The notes beneath the pieces are model-generated. The model was not told the origin of the DNA, ran no database searches, and saw only the letters and a list, made by a program, of their open reading frames with translations. DNA of 64,000 nucleotides, taken from positions 22,560 through 86,559 of the forward strand of contig CAWIXN010000009.1 in the NCBI GenBank assembly GCA_963840095.1. Reading direction: 5' to 3'. The position numbers and the translations under genes were made by a program. Of the stretch, positions 9,224 through 18,056 are shown in pieces. The stretch comes from DATBGO01 sp963840095 (lineage in GTDB: Bacteria > Actinomycetota > Actinomycetes > Streptosporangiales > Streptosporangiaceae). Numbering within the stretch: position 1 is the stretch's first letter; each line of letters starts with the position of its first letter.

Positions 9224-9256
9224 AGAGCCCCGCCCCCTGGGCGGGGACGGGGCTCT
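9224..9256. terminator. hairpin between convergent genes
   Basis: AGAGCCCCG (9224-9232) pairs with CGGGGCTCT (9248-9256), with additional C/G pairing inside. It lies between the GAP-family gene (plus) and the DUF7144 gene (minus) and can serve both strands. A smaller GC hairpin precedes it at about 9200-9218. Confidence 0.65.
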
Positions 9257-9291
9257 TCGCTTCGCCTGGCGCCTCGCGTGCCGCGGCTAGA

Positions 9292-9888
9292 TCAAGCGGT
9301 TTGCCGTCGGCCTGTAGCCAGGAGTGCCCAGATGATGAATACGTCGATGGCGATCACGATGATCGACCAGAGCGGATAGTAGGGGAGGAACAGGAAGTTC
9401 GCTACGGCATCTACCACCGCGAGGAAAACGCCCACATACCTCGCCCAGCGCTGCCCGAGAAGCAGGCAGACGCCCACGGCGAAGACGAGGCACCCGATGA
9501 TCAGGTGTGTCCATCCCCACGACTTGATGCTGTAAGTGAACGTGTACGTCGGCACCGTGGTGTAGAAAGCGCCCTTGAGGATCCCGGTGATCCCGACGAA
9601 GAAGCCCCACAAACCCGCCAGTACCAGCAGCGTCCCGGCGAGGACCATCCCTCCGGTGGCCGCGGGGCTGGCGTCCGTGTAGGGCCCGTAATCTTGCCGC
9701 GCCGCATTGCGCTCATAGTCGGCGGGCATGCCCGCTGCGCCGTGCCCGGCTGTCCCGTCCGGCACGCTTGTTGCGCCCGGTACGCTAGTTGCGCCCTGCG
9801 TGCTTGTTGCGCCCTGCGCACCCGCGGCGCCTTGCATGTTCGCGGCGCCCTGTTGATATCCGGTTGCTCGCTCCTGTGCACTGCTCAT
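9292..9888 (-). CDS. DUF7144-like four-helix membrane protein
   Basis: The protein has 198 residues. The first 75 or so are a disordered Gly/Ala/Thr-rich tail with short repeats (GAAGAQGATSTQGATS, VPGATSVPDG). Four hydrophobic segments follow: GGMVLAGTLLVLAGLWGFFVG, WGWTHLIIGCLVFAVGVCLLLG, RWARYVGVFLAVVDAVANFLF and SIIVIAIDVFIIWALLATG. This matches the actinobacterial DUF7144 membrane family, whose function is unknown. A Gly-rich ribosome-binding site (AGGGGGC) precedes the ATG at 9888. The 19-bp motif lies 191 bp upstream. Confidence 0.75.
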   Translation of the reverse strand: MSSAQERATGYQQGAANMQGAAGAQGATSTQGATSVPGATSVPDGTAGHGAAGMPADYERNAARQDYGPYTDASPAATGGMVLAGTLLVLAGLWGFFVGITGILKGAFYTTVPTYTFTYSIKSWGWTHLIIGCLVFAVGVCLLLGQRWARYVGVFLAVVDAVANFLFLPYYPLWSIIVIAIDVFIIWALLATGRRQTA

Positions 9889-10079
9889 GAAAGCAGCCCC
9901 CTTTCTCCAGGCCGGCCACGACGAAGTGCTCGCGGCTCCGGCGCCTCAGGCGCGACCCCGTTTCCCCCGGCAGCCAGCGGGCCAGCCGCTGCACTGTAGT
10001 AGCTGCACTGTTGACTGCCCTACCGGGCGTAACCGGTGCCTTACCCCTGTGACGCTACGGACTTCGGTGCTGAAGCGGC

Positions 10080-10098
10080 ATCATCCATCTCGGGTGAT
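10080..10098. promoter_or_regulatory. 19-bp inverted-repeat motif, copy 2
   Basis: ATCATCC, ATCTC, GGGTGAT. The two arms are identical to those of copy 1, and only the spacer differs. The motif lies in the 9889-10255 divergent promoter region between the DUF7144 gene and the LuxR regulator and could control either. Apart from this motif I see nothing gene-like in the region. Confidence 0.5.
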
Positions 10099-10255
10099 AC
10101 GGCGTCGCCGGGCGTGCCACCGCAAAATGGGCCTTGATTGGCCCTCCTAGGCCCTGGGTAGGAAGGTGAGGGGCTCTGAGCTGCACATTTCACCCGGCAG
10201 GGTGAGGGACCGACAGTTCGTTCGCACGTGCTGCCAGCGCCCGTCGGGGGAATTC

Positions 10256-13200
10256 ATGACGAGTACGACAAAGCCTGCCGCAACGGGCCAGTCACGGGCT
10301 GCGGGCCAGCCACGGGCAGCGGCTCAGTCGCGAGCAGCGGTTCAGTCGCGGGCTGGCGGCCAGCCGCGGGTTGCGGGCCAGCCACGGGCTGCGGGCCAGC
10401 CACGGGCTGCGGGCCAGCCACGAAAATCGGGTCGGCCGCGCGTCTCGGGCCGGCCGCGGGCCGCACGCCAGTCCCAGGAAACGGCGCAAAAGCCGCGGAC
10501 AGCAGCGCGACAGCCCGAAGCTGCCCCGCCGCAGGGGGCCGGCCGGTCTCGGGAGGCCGGGCCGTCTGCGGAGGCGGGGCCGTCTGCGGCGGCGGGGCCG
10601 TCTGCGGAGGCCGGGCCGTCTGCGGAGGCCGGACCCTCTCAGGTCAGGTCGCAGCGGCCGACGCGGCCACCCCGGATGCCAGGACAGCCCGGCCTGCTCG
10701 ACGGCCAGCCGGCGCCCAGGCAGCCGCTCGATGGTAGGCCCGTATCCCGGCGGCCGCCGGACGGCCAGCCGGCGGACGGCCAGCTGGCGGCCGGGCAGCT
10801 GGCGGCCGGGCAGCTGGTGGCCGGGCAGCCACGGCTGCTCGAGGACAAGCTGCAGATACCGCAGCCGAGCCTGGCCCTGCTGCGCCGCCGTCGGCTGACC
10901 GACAAGATCGAGCAGGCCACCCGGCACCGGGTAACCGTCGTGTCAGGCCCCGCCGGAGCAGGGAAAACCATCGCCTGCGCGGCCTGGGCGGCGGTCACGC
11001 CGGCCACCCGCCGGGTGGCCTGGCTGACGCTGGACGCCGAGGACGGCGATCCGGCCAGGTTCTGGGCCTACGTCGGGGCCGCGCTGAGCCGGGTCGCAGC
11101 AGTGCCCGCGGATGTGCTGCGGTCGGTGGCCGATGTGCCGCCCGACGCATTCCCGCTGCGCCTGGTGGAGGCCGCGCAGCAGCTCGCCGAGCCGGTGGTG
11201 CTGGTCCTTGATGACGTGCACGAGATCGCCGATGGCGCCGTGCTGCCCGCTCTGGACCTGCTGATCAGGCACGCCCCGGCCGAGCTGCGGCTCGTCTTGT
11301 CAGGCCGCTGCCCGCCCGGCCTTCAGCTGGCCAGGCTCCGGGTGTGCGGCGAACTTGCCGACATCGGAGCGGCCGACCTCGCCTGCACCGCCGAGGAGGC
11401 CGACGCCTACTTCGGCATGCTCGGCCTGGACGTCGATCCCGCCGAGCGAGACCAGCTGCTGCGCCGCACCGAGGGCTGGATGGCAGGAATGCGGCTGGCC
11501 GCGATGCGGGCCAGGTCCCCGGCCCGCGGCACCGCTCGGATCACCGACATCGCCGGTGATGAGCCGATGGTCACCGACTATCTCTGGGACGAGGTGCTCG
11601 GCAGGCAGCCGGCCCAGATCCGGCTCTTCCTGCTCAGGACCAGCGTCACCGAGCAGGTGACCGGAGAACTCGCCGACGAGCTGACCGGCGAGGCCGGCGG
11701 CGCCATGACCCTGGAACGGCTTAGCCGGGAGAGCGGCTTCGTCGAGGCCCCCGGCAACAGCCACGCCGACCACGGCCAGTACCGGTACCACCCGCTGCTG
11801 CGCGACGTGCTTACGGCCGAGCTGCACCGGCAGATCCCGCACGAGATACCGATCCTGCTGCGCCGGGCCGCCCGCTGGCACGCCGCACATGGCCAGCCGA
11901 TCGAGGCGGTGCGGTGCGCGGCCCAGGCAAGCGACTGGGACTACGCGGCGCACGTGCTCGCGGAGGCCGGCCTGGCTGCCCTGCTGAACGACGGGGCCGC
12001 CGAGCTTGAGCAGGTACTGGCGCTCTTCCCGGCTGATCGGCGGGCCGATGAGGCGGCCGTCGCGGCCGCGCTGGCCACGGTGCGGCTGTGGAACGGCGAT
12101 CCGGACAGCGCGGCACACCACCTGGATGCCGCCCACCGCGGCCTGGGGCGGTGCTCGGAGGGCGCCCGGCGGGTCATCGAGCCGTGGCTGGCGGCGCTGC
12201 GGGTGATGCAGGCCACGAGCCGGTCCGACGCCGACCCTGGCCTGCTCGCGCACGGCTGGGCACTGGCCGAGCGGGCCCTCCTGACGGCGGGAACGCTGAC
12301 CGAGCACCGGGCCGTCGGCCTGCTCTGGTTCGCGCTGGGCGCGGCCCGGCTGCGGCGCTGGGAGATCGAGGATGCCCGTTATGCGCTCGACCACGCTGAC
12401 CGCCAGCTGGCCGCCGGTACCCTCGCGACGCTCCGGATCCGGGCCGTCGGCTGGCAGGCGTTGGCCGATGCCTGGTACGGGGACCTGGCACGGGCCGGCC
12501 GGGAGGCCGGCAGCGTGCGGGAGTCCGCCAGCGCCGACTCCGCTGCCCGCTGCCTGGCCGATCTCGCCGCGGCCCAGGTCAGCCTGGCACGCGATGAGCT
12601 GTCAGCGGCCCGGTCGCTGCTGGACGAGGCGGACCGGCTGGTGCCCGAGCCGCTGCCTGGCGAGCCGGTGCCCGGGGTGGTCTGCGCGCTGATCAGGGCG
12701 CGGGTGCTGCTGGCCGACGGGGATACCTCCGGGGCCAGGAGCCTGGTGATCAGGCTGCGCGAGCTGCATGCGGCCGCCGATCCGGCTCTCGATGGCGTGC
12801 TGAACGTGCTGGACGGTGAGATCGCGCTGCGCGCCGGGGACACCGGCCGGGCCAGGATCTTGCTCGCGCTGACCGACGACGGGCAGTACTTCGACCGAGC
12901 GGACGGACGGCTGGCCCAGGGGCGGCTGCTACTGTCCGACGGCGACTACAAGGGGGCCCTGGAGGCCGTGGCACCATGCGTCGATGGCACCGCCGACGCG
13001 ATGACCCTCCGGGACAAGATGGCCGCGCTGCTGGTCAGCACGGTGGCGCACCGGCGGCTGGGGCTGACCGACAGCGCGGCCGAGTTCCTTGAGCAGGCGC
13101 TAGCCCTCGCCGAGCCCGACGACGCCTGCCGGGTCTTCCTCGACGCCGGGCAGCCAGCCAGGTCGGCGGTCACCGTGCTCGTCCCGCCGACCAGCCGCAG

Positions 13201-13471
13201 CGCTGCGTTCGCCGGCCGGATCCTGGAGCGGTTCGATACCCAGCTGCCCCGGGGTGACGGGCCCCAGGCGCACGCGGAGGTGCCGCTGACCGACAGCGAG
13301 CTGGCCGTGCTCAGGTTCCTGCCCTCGCACATGACCAACCAGGAGATCGCCGAGGCGCTGTTCCTGTCGATCAACACGGTCAAGACCCACCTGCGCTCGG
13401 TCTACCGCAAGCTCGGCGTCGTCTCCCGGCGCGAGGCCATCGCCCGCGGCCGCCGCCTCGACCTGGTCTGA
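10256..13471 (+). CDS. large LuxR/MalT-like (LAL) ATP-dependent transcriptional regulator
   Basis: A 1071-residue protein. I chose the ATG at 10256 (MTSTTKPAATGQ) because GGGGGAA precedes it; the frame stays open upstream to 10166. The first 200 or so residues are low-complexity repeats (GQPRAAGQPRAAG; EAGPSAEAGPSA; AAGQLAAGQL). An ATPase domain follows with Walker A GPAGAGKT at about residues 231-238 and LVLDDVHE (Walker B) near 320. Next is a long helical-repeat sensor region, then a C-terminal LuxR helix-turn-helix (LTDSELAVLRFLP; NQEIAEALFLSINTVKTHLR; KLGVVSRREAI). LAL regulators switch on target promoters after ligand- and ATP-dependent oligomerisation. Target and ligand are unknown. It converges on the HdeD gene. 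Confidence 0.9.
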   Translation: MTSTTKPAATGQSRAAGQPRAAAQSRAAVQSRAGGQPRVAGQPRAAGQPRAAGQPRKSGRPRVSGRPRAARQSQETAQKPRTAARQPEAAPPQGAGRSREAGPSAEAGPSAAAGPSAEAGPSAEAGPSQVRSQRPTRPPRMPGQPGLLDGQPAPRQPLDGRPVSRRPPDGQPADGQLAAGQLAAGQLVAGQPRLLEDKLQIPQPSLALLRRRRLTDKIEQATRHRVTVVSGPAGAGKTIACAAWAAVTPATRRVAWLTLDAEDGDPARFWAYVGAALSRVAAVPADVLRSVADVPPDAFPLRLVEAAQQLAEPVVLVLDDVHEIADGAVLPALDLLIRHAPAELRLVLSGRCPPGLQLARLRVCGELADIGAADLACTAEEADAYFGMLGLDVDPAERDQLLRRTEGWMAGMRLAAMRARSPARGTARITDIAGDEPMVTDYLWDEVLGRQPAQIRLFLLRTSVTEQVTGELADELTGEAGGAMTLERLSRESGFVEAPGNSHADHGQYRYHPLLRDVLTAELHRQIPHEIPILLRRAARWHAAHGQPIEAVRCAAQASDWDYAAHVLAEAGLAALLNDGAAELEQVLALFPADRRADEAAVAAALATVRLWNGDPDSAAHHLDAAHRGLGRCSEGARRVIEPWLAALRVMQATSRSDADPGLLAHGWALAERALLTAGTLTEHRAVGLLWFALGAARLRRWEIEDARYALDHADRQLAAGTLATLRIRAVGWQALADAWYGDLARAGREAGSVRESASADSAARCLADLAAAQVSLARDELSAARSLLDEADRLVPEPLPGEPVPGVVCALIRARVLLADGDTSGARSLVIRLRELHAAADPALDGVLNVLDGEIALRAGDTGRARILLALTDDGQYFDRADGRLAQGRLLLSDGDYKGALEAVAPCVDGTADAMTLRDKMAALLVSTVAHRRLGLTDSAAEFLEQALALAEPDDACRVFLDAGQPARSAVTVLVPPTSRSAAFAGRILERFDTQLPRGDGPQAHAEVPLTDSELAVLRFLPSHMTNQEIAEALFLSINTVKTHLRSVYRKLGVVSRREAIARGRRLDLV

Positions 13472-13561
13472 CCCGGCCGCGGCAGTTACCGCAACGACGG
13501 CCCCCCGGTACCTGCCGCCCGGCCGTCAGGGTCACACAGCACCCGGCCCCCGCGGCTGGCG

Positions 13562-14272
13562 CTAGGCGGCGGCGTGACGTTCGGTCCGCCGCCGGGCAGG
13601 CCGGAGCTGGAACGCGAGCACCGCGAGCACGGCGGCGTAGAAAATCAGCCAGATACCGAGGATCACCACGAGCAGCAGCACGGTGATGCTCGGCCAGAAC
13701 AGCACGAGCAGCCCGGCGATGAGACTGAACAGGCCGCCGATCGCGCGCAGCCCGCGCCCGGGCACCCCGCGGACGGTGGCCGCCACCGCGAGATCGGCGA
13801 TGCCGTGCAGCACCCAGAACACGCCCACGATGAACGCCACGATCGCGATGCTCAGCCCGTGGTGGCGCAGGCAGTACAGGCCGACGATGACGGCCAGCGC
13901 CCCGATCACCACGTCGGCGATCCGCCGCCCGCCGCTTTCCTCATGGGCCGTGAAGCCGTCGAAGAGCCGCACCACCCCGGCCACCACCAGCGCGGCGCCG
14001 ATCAGGATGGCCACGATCGTCAGCGTGGCCGACGGCCACGCCAGCATGATCACGCCGACGATGAAGAACGCGATCGCGGCGAACAGAATGGCCAGCCAGC
14101 CGCTGCCGCCCAGCATCATCGGCGCTGCGTAGGACGCCCGTCCTGATGCGGACCGGCCGCCGTCGGCGTCCGGTTCGGCGCCCGCCGCCTGGTGGCTGGC
14201 CATCCCGGCGTCGGGCGGGCTCAGGCGATCTGTGCCCGGCTGGCCGGAAGCAGATCCTCGTGATGCGCTCAT
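13562..14272 (-). CDS. HdeD-family (DUF308) membrane protein
   Basis: A 236-residue protein starting MSASRGSASG at 14272, with AAGGGAGG 7-8 bases upstream on the minus strand. After a polar N-terminus of about 55 residues come six hydrophobic segments (for example GWLAILFAAIAFFIVGVIMLAW; LTIVAILIGAALVVAGVVRLF; IADVVIGALAVIVGLYCL; SIAIVAFIVGVFWVLHGIADL; AIGGLFSLIAGLLVLFWP; VLLLVVILGIWLIFYAAVLAV), the HdeD/DUF308 repeat pattern. HdeD is linked to acid stress in enterobacteria, but the role in actinomycetes is uncertain. The 19-bp motif lies about 100 bp upstream. Confidence 0.85.
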   Translation of the reverse strand: MSASRGSASGQPGTDRLSPPDAGMASHQAAGAEPDADGGRSASGRASYAAPMMLGGSGWLAILFAAIAFFIVGVIMLAWPSATLTIVAILIGAALVVAGVVRLFDGFTAHEESGGRRIADVVIGALAVIVGLYCLRHHGLSIAIVAFIVGVFWVLHGIADLAVAATVRGVPGRGLRAIGGLFSLIAGLLVLFWPSITVLLLVVILGIWLIFYAAVLAVLAFQLRPARRRTERHAAA

Positions 14273-14370
14273 CTGGGCCTCCCTTGGCTGGACCCGGTGA
14301 CGGCCGGGCACCGGCCGGCCGCGGCCGGTGCGCGTCGGGCCTATCCTGCGAGCTTTCGGTACTGTTGATC

Positions 14371-14389
14371 ACCACCCGCACCGGGTGAT
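14371..14389. promoter_or_regulatory. 19-bp inverted-repeat motif, copy 3
   Basis: ACCACCC, GCACC, GGGTGAT. The right arm is identical to that of copies 1 and 2, the spacer is identical to that of copy 1, and the left arm has two C-for-T changes. It lies between the divergent HdeD gene and tig. Confidence 0.45.
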
Positions 14390-14496
14390 CCCGCCCCGCG
14401 TTGCCCTAGACTTGGCGGCCGTAGCCGCGAGTGACCACCCATGCCCGGGCCGCGTGCGTGCCTGCCTGGCCGGGGAGCCTAGAGAGAGACCCCGAC

Positions 14497-16080
14497 GTGA
14501 AGACCGATGTCGAAGAGCTGAGCCCGACCCGTGTCCGGCTCACCATCGAGGTTCCGTTCACCGAGCTCAAGCCCAGCCTCGACAAGGCCTACCGAGAGGT
14601 GGCCCGCCAAGTCCGGATCCCGGGGTTTCGGCCCGGGCGGGTCCCGCCGCGCGTGATCGACCAGCGGATCGGCCGCAGCGCCGTGCTCGAGCAGGCGGTC
14701 AATGACGCGGTCCCGCAGCTCTACGGCAAGGCCCTGGCTGACAACGACGTCTTCGCGATCGGCCAGCCGGACGTGGAGATCACCAGGATCGATGACGGCA
14801 ACGAGCTTGCCTTCACCGCCGAGGTCGATGTCCGTCCCAAGTTTGACATTCCGGATATTAACGATATGCCGGTGACGGTTGACGACGCCGAGGTGACTCC
14901 GGATCAGGTGGAGGAATACCTCGGGACGCTGCGGGAGCGGTTCGCCTCGCTCAAGAACGTCGAGCGCCCGGTCGAGGATGGCGACTTCGTCTCGATCGAC
15001 CTTTCGGCTTCCGTCGACGGCGAGCAGGTCGAGGATGCCCAGGCCAGCGGCGTGTCCTACGAGGTGGGCAGCGAATCGATGCTGGACGGCCTGGATGAGG
15101 CGCTGGCCGGGATGGTCGCCGGGGAGGAGAAGACCTTCACCGCCGAGCTCGCCGGGGGCGAGCACGCGGGCGCGACCGCTGAGGTCACGGTCACGGTGCA
15201 GAGCGTCAAGGTCAAGGAACTGCCCGAGCTGGACGATGAGTTCGCGCAGGCCGCCAGCGAGTTCGACACCCTCGGCGAGTTCCGCGCCGCCACCCGGGCT
15301 CAGCTCGAGCGGATGCGGCGCGCCAGCCAGATCGGCCAGGCCCGGGAACGGGCCCTGGAAGCGGTCATGACCAGGGTAGATATCCCGCTCCCCGATGACC
15401 TGGTCGACTACGAGATCGAGAACCGGCGGCGCACGCTGGACGAGAGGCTGGAGCGTTCGGGCGCCACGCTGGAGGCCTACCTGGAGGCGACCGGGACCTC
15501 GCCCGCCGAGCTGGAGGAGCAGTTCGCCGAGGACGCGCGCCGCAGTGTGAAGGCGGGCTTCATCCTGGACAAGCTGGCCGCCGACGAGGAACTCGGGCTG
15601 GACTCCGCCGAGCTCACCTCGTACGTGACCCAGCAGGCTTACCAGATGGGAGTCGCGCCTGACCGGCTGGCCAAGGAGCTGGCCGACCGCGGCCAGCTCG
15701 GTTCGGTCGCCGCCGACGTGCTGCGGACCAAGGCGCTCGCGCTGCTCGCGGAGCGGGCCAGGGTCACCGACGAGTCCGGCCGGGTGATTGACCTCAAGGC
15801 CGCCATGGCCGAGGCCGTCGCTGCTGCCGAGGCCGACCAGACCGAAGCGGCCGCCGTGGCTGGCGCGGCAGTGGATGCTGATGCGTCGGTGGAGGTAGTG
15901 GAGGTAATTGAGGGCGACGAGGTAGTTGAGGTCGACGAGGTGGTTGAGGTCGCCGAGGTCGTCGAGGTCGTCGAGATCGATGAGGTCGACGAGGTCGGCG
16001 ACTACGACGACGAGGCTGACGAAGACGACGAGGCCGGCGAAGACGACGAGGCTGACGTAGACGACCAGGGCGGCGAATAG
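14497..16080 (+). CDS. tig: trigger factor (ribosome-associated chaperone) with long acidic C-terminal tail
   Basis: The protein has 527 residues from a GTG start preceded by a GAGAGAGAC tract. The N-terminal ribosome-binding domain holds the signature-like VRIPGFRPGRVPPRVIDQRIG at about residues 45-65. A PPIase (FKBP) domain follows (VEDGDFVSIDLSASVDGEQV), then the helical C-domain (LPDDLVDYEIENRRRTLDERL; VTDESGRVIDLKAAMAEAV). Trigger factor binds nascent chains at the ribosome exit tunnel and has prolyl isomerase activity. The last 70 or so residues are unusual: a Val/Glu repeat (EVVEVDEVVEVAEVVEV), then an Asp/Glu block. Family members usually end near 430-470 residues. It is followed by clpP1-clpP2-clpX on the same strand. 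Confidence 0.95.
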   Translation: MKTDVEELSPTRVRLTIEVPFTELKPSLDKAYREVARQVRIPGFRPGRVPPRVIDQRIGRSAVLEQAVNDAVPQLYGKALADNDVFAIGQPDVEITRIDDGNELAFTAEVDVRPKFDIPDINDMPVTVDDAEVTPDQVEEYLGTLRERFASLKNVERPVEDGDFVSIDLSASVDGEQVEDAQASGVSYEVGSESMLDGLDEALAGMVAGEEKTFTAELAGGEHAGATAEVTVTVQSVKVKELPELDDEFAQAASEFDTLGEFRAATRAQLERMRRASQIGQARERALEAVMTRVDIPLPDDLVDYEIENRRRTLDERLERSGATLEAYLEATGTSPAELEEQFAEDARRSVKAGFILDKLAADEELGLDSAELTSYVTQQAYQMGVAPDRLAKELADRGQLGSVAADVLRTKALALLAERARVTDESGRVIDLKAAMAEAVAAAEADQTEAAAVAGAAVDADASVEVVEVIEGDEVVEVDEVVEVAEVVEVVEIDEVDEVGDYDDEADEDDEAGEDDEADVDDQGGE

Positions 16081-16161
16081 GACGAGGCTGGCGAAGACGA
16101 TGCGGCCGGCGTAGACGATGAGGAATGGCGCCGCCGTACTGCAAAGATGCCGTACTGCAAA

Positions 16162-16208
16162 GATCTCGACCACTTTCCAGTAGATATCGCGGGAAAGTGG
16201 TCAAGATC
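16162..16208 (+). terminator. hairpin downstream of tig
   Basis: GATCTCGACCACTTTCC (16162-16178) pairs with GGAAAGTGGTCAAGATC (16192-16208) with one mismatch and a 13-base loop. There is no clear T-run after it. It is probably the 3' boundary of the tig transcript. Confidence 0.5.
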
Positions 16209-16380
16209 ATTGGCCACGGCCCAGTTGCAGGGGCTGGTAGGACTGCAGCGGCTGGTGGTGCCCGTGTGACCTGGGCTGACCGGTGGATGCTGCGTGCCGG
16301 TCCGTCGAAGGGTCCTGGCCGCCCAGCCGCCAGCCCCGCCAGCCCGGGCTACCGCGATCACGTGGTCGGCGATGCTGACG

Positions 16381-16453
16381 GCCGGGTGCTGGCATCCAGG
16401 CTGGCCGGGCGGACGGACGGCCGGGTGCTGGCATCCAGGCTGGCCGGGCGGAC
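16381..16453. repeat. two direct copies of a 34-bp unit (39-bp period) upstream of clpP1
   Basis: The unit starting GCCGGGTGCTGGCATCCAGG occurs at 16381 and 16420. It lies in the 16081-16575 intergenic region between tig and clpP1. That region otherwise holds the tig hairpin and the promoter area of the clp operon, and I see no gene. Confidence 0.7.
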
Positions 16454-16575
16454 GGGTTCAAGCCTGCGCCCACAGCGAACACCCCGCCGCCACGGACTTC
16501 GCGGCCCTGGCCGCGCGTTATGGTCACTGTCAACGACACGAAGAGGCGGCCAGATGAGAATTGGGGAGGGCAACC

Positions 16576-17214
16576 GTGACGACGCCCGCCGATGACCAGG
16601 AGCTGCCGGGCATTCTCGCGCGGGTCGCTGAGGCGCCCCCGCTGACGCTCGGCGACCCGCTGTTCCAGCGCCTGCTGCGGCACCGGATCATCCTGCTCGG
16701 CCAGCAGGTCGACGATGATCTGGCCAACCGGATCTGCGCCGAGCTGGTGCTGCTGGCCGCCGAGGATTCCAGGCGCGACATCAGCCTGTACATCAACTCG
16801 CCGGGCGGCTCGGTCAGCGCCGGCCTGGCGATCTACGACGTGATGCAGTACGTGCCGAACGACATCGCGACCTACGCGATGGGCATGGCGGCGTCCATGG
16901 GCCAGTTCCTGCTCTGCGCGGGCACGGCAGGCAAGCGGTACGCCCTGCCGCACGCGCAGATCCTGATGCACCAGCCGCACGGCGGCATCGGCGGTACCGC
17001 CTCCGACATCAGGATCCAGGCCGAGCAGATTCTGTACGTGAAGCGCATTCTCGCCGAGCGGACCGCGATGCACACCGGCCAGACCGTCGAGCAGATCGAG
17101 ATCGACTCCGACCGGGACCGCTGGTTCACCGCCGACGAGGCCAAGGACTACGGGTTCGTCGACCGGGTGGTGCGCAGCGCCACCGAGGTGCCGTCGGAAG
17201 GCCCGGTGTCGTGA
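16576..17214 (+). CDS. clpP1: ATP-dependent Clp protease proteolytic subunit ClpP1
   Basis: The protein has 212 residues from a GTG at 16576, preceded by GGGGAGGG; an in-frame TTG at 16561 is less likely. The serine-protease triad is visible: Ser107 in GMAASMGQFLL, His132 in LMHQPHGG, and Asp177 in IEIDSDRDRWF. YINSPGGSV is the conserved substrate-binding strand. It assembles with ClpP2 and an unfoldase (ClpX or ClpC) into the cytoplasmic Clp protease. It is followed by clpP2, whose start lies just past this stop, so translation is probably coupled. Confidence 0.96.
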   Translation: MTTPADDQELPGILARVAEAPPLTLGDPLFQRLLRHRIILLGQQVDDDLANRICAELVLLAAEDSRRDISLYINSPGGSVSAGLAIYDVMQYVPNDIATYAMGMAASMGQFLLCAGTAGKRYALPHAQILMHQPHGGIGGTASDIRIQAEQILYVKRILAERTAMHTGQTVEQIEIDSDRDRWFTADEAKDYGFVDRVVRSATEVPSEGPVS

Positions 17215-17243
17215 CGTCGCTACCGGGAGCTGAGGAGCTGAAA

Positions 17244-17882
17244 GTGAGCACTGTAAGCGGGCCGGCCGCCAGGTACGTGCTGCCGTCCTTCGTCGAGCGG
17301 ACCTCGTACGGGATCAAGGAGATGAACCCGTATAACAAGCTCTTCGAGGAGCGGATCATCTTCCTCGGCGTGCAGATTGATGACGCATCGGCCAACGACG
17401 TGATGGCGCAGCTGATCACGCTGGAGTCGATCGATCCCGACCGCGACGTCCTGATGTATATCAACTCGCCGGGCGGGTCGATGACGTCGATGATGGCGAT
17501 CTACGACACGATGCAGTACATCCAGCCGGAGATCCAGACGTTCTGCCTCGGGCAGGCGGCCTCAGCTGCGGCGGTGCTGCTGGCCGCCGGCACCAAGGGC
17601 AAGCGGATGGCGCTGCCGAACTCGCGGATCCTGATCCACCAGCCGGCCGTCGAGAGCGGTTACGGCCAGTCCAGTGACCTGGAGATCCAGGCCCGCGAGA
17701 TCCTGCGGATGCGTACCGCGATGGAGCGGGTCCTCGCGCACCACACTGGCAGGTCCGAGGACCAGGTGCGCCGGGACGTGGAGCGGGACAAGTTCTTCAC
17801 GGCCGAAGAGGCCAAGGATTACGGGCTGGTCGACGAGGTTCTGACGACCCTTAAGCGCAGGACCGAGGTAGGGTCGTCCTAG
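17244..17882 (+). CDS. clpP2: ATP-dependent Clp protease proteolytic subunit ClpP2
   Basis: The protein has 212 residues from the GTG at 17244 (preceded by GAGGAG). A GTG at 17211 that overlaps the clpP1 stop is in frame and is the alternative start. The triad is Ser107 (LGQAASAAAVLL), His132 (LIHQPAVE) and Asp178 (VRRDVERDKFF). The motif FEERIIFLGVQIDDASANDV is typical of actinobacterial ClpP2. It forms the mixed ClpP1P2 tetradecamer. It sits between clpP1 and clpX, as in other actinomycetes. Confidence 0.96.
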   Translation: MSTVSGPAARYVLPSFVERTSYGIKEMNPYNKLFEERIIFLGVQIDDASANDVMAQLITLESIDPDRDVLMYINSPGGSMTSMMAIYDTMQYIQPEIQTFCLGQAASAAAVLLAAGTKGKRMALPNSRILIHQPAVESGYGQSSDLEIQAREILRMRTAMERVLAHHTGRSEDQVRRDVERDKFFTAEEAKDYGLVDEVLTTLKRRTEVGSS

Positions 17883-18056
17883 TACGAGGGATCCGGGTTC
17901 CCGCGACGCGGCGGGGGCAGGGTCCTGGCGCCACAACTTGAGCAGTCAACGCGGTACCGTCTAGGTTCAAGCCAACGATGGTTTGGGGCAAAGAGGTTCG
18001 CCGGAGGAATCCAGGCGGCCGCCGTCGGTGGTGGTCCCACGCAAAGGAGTAGCTGG

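Noticed and set aside
14479..16173. 564-codon minus-strand ORF opposite tig
   Set aside because: It mirrors the trigger factor codons, and its repeats (LVVFAGLVVFVSLV) are just the reverse of the acidic tail repeats.
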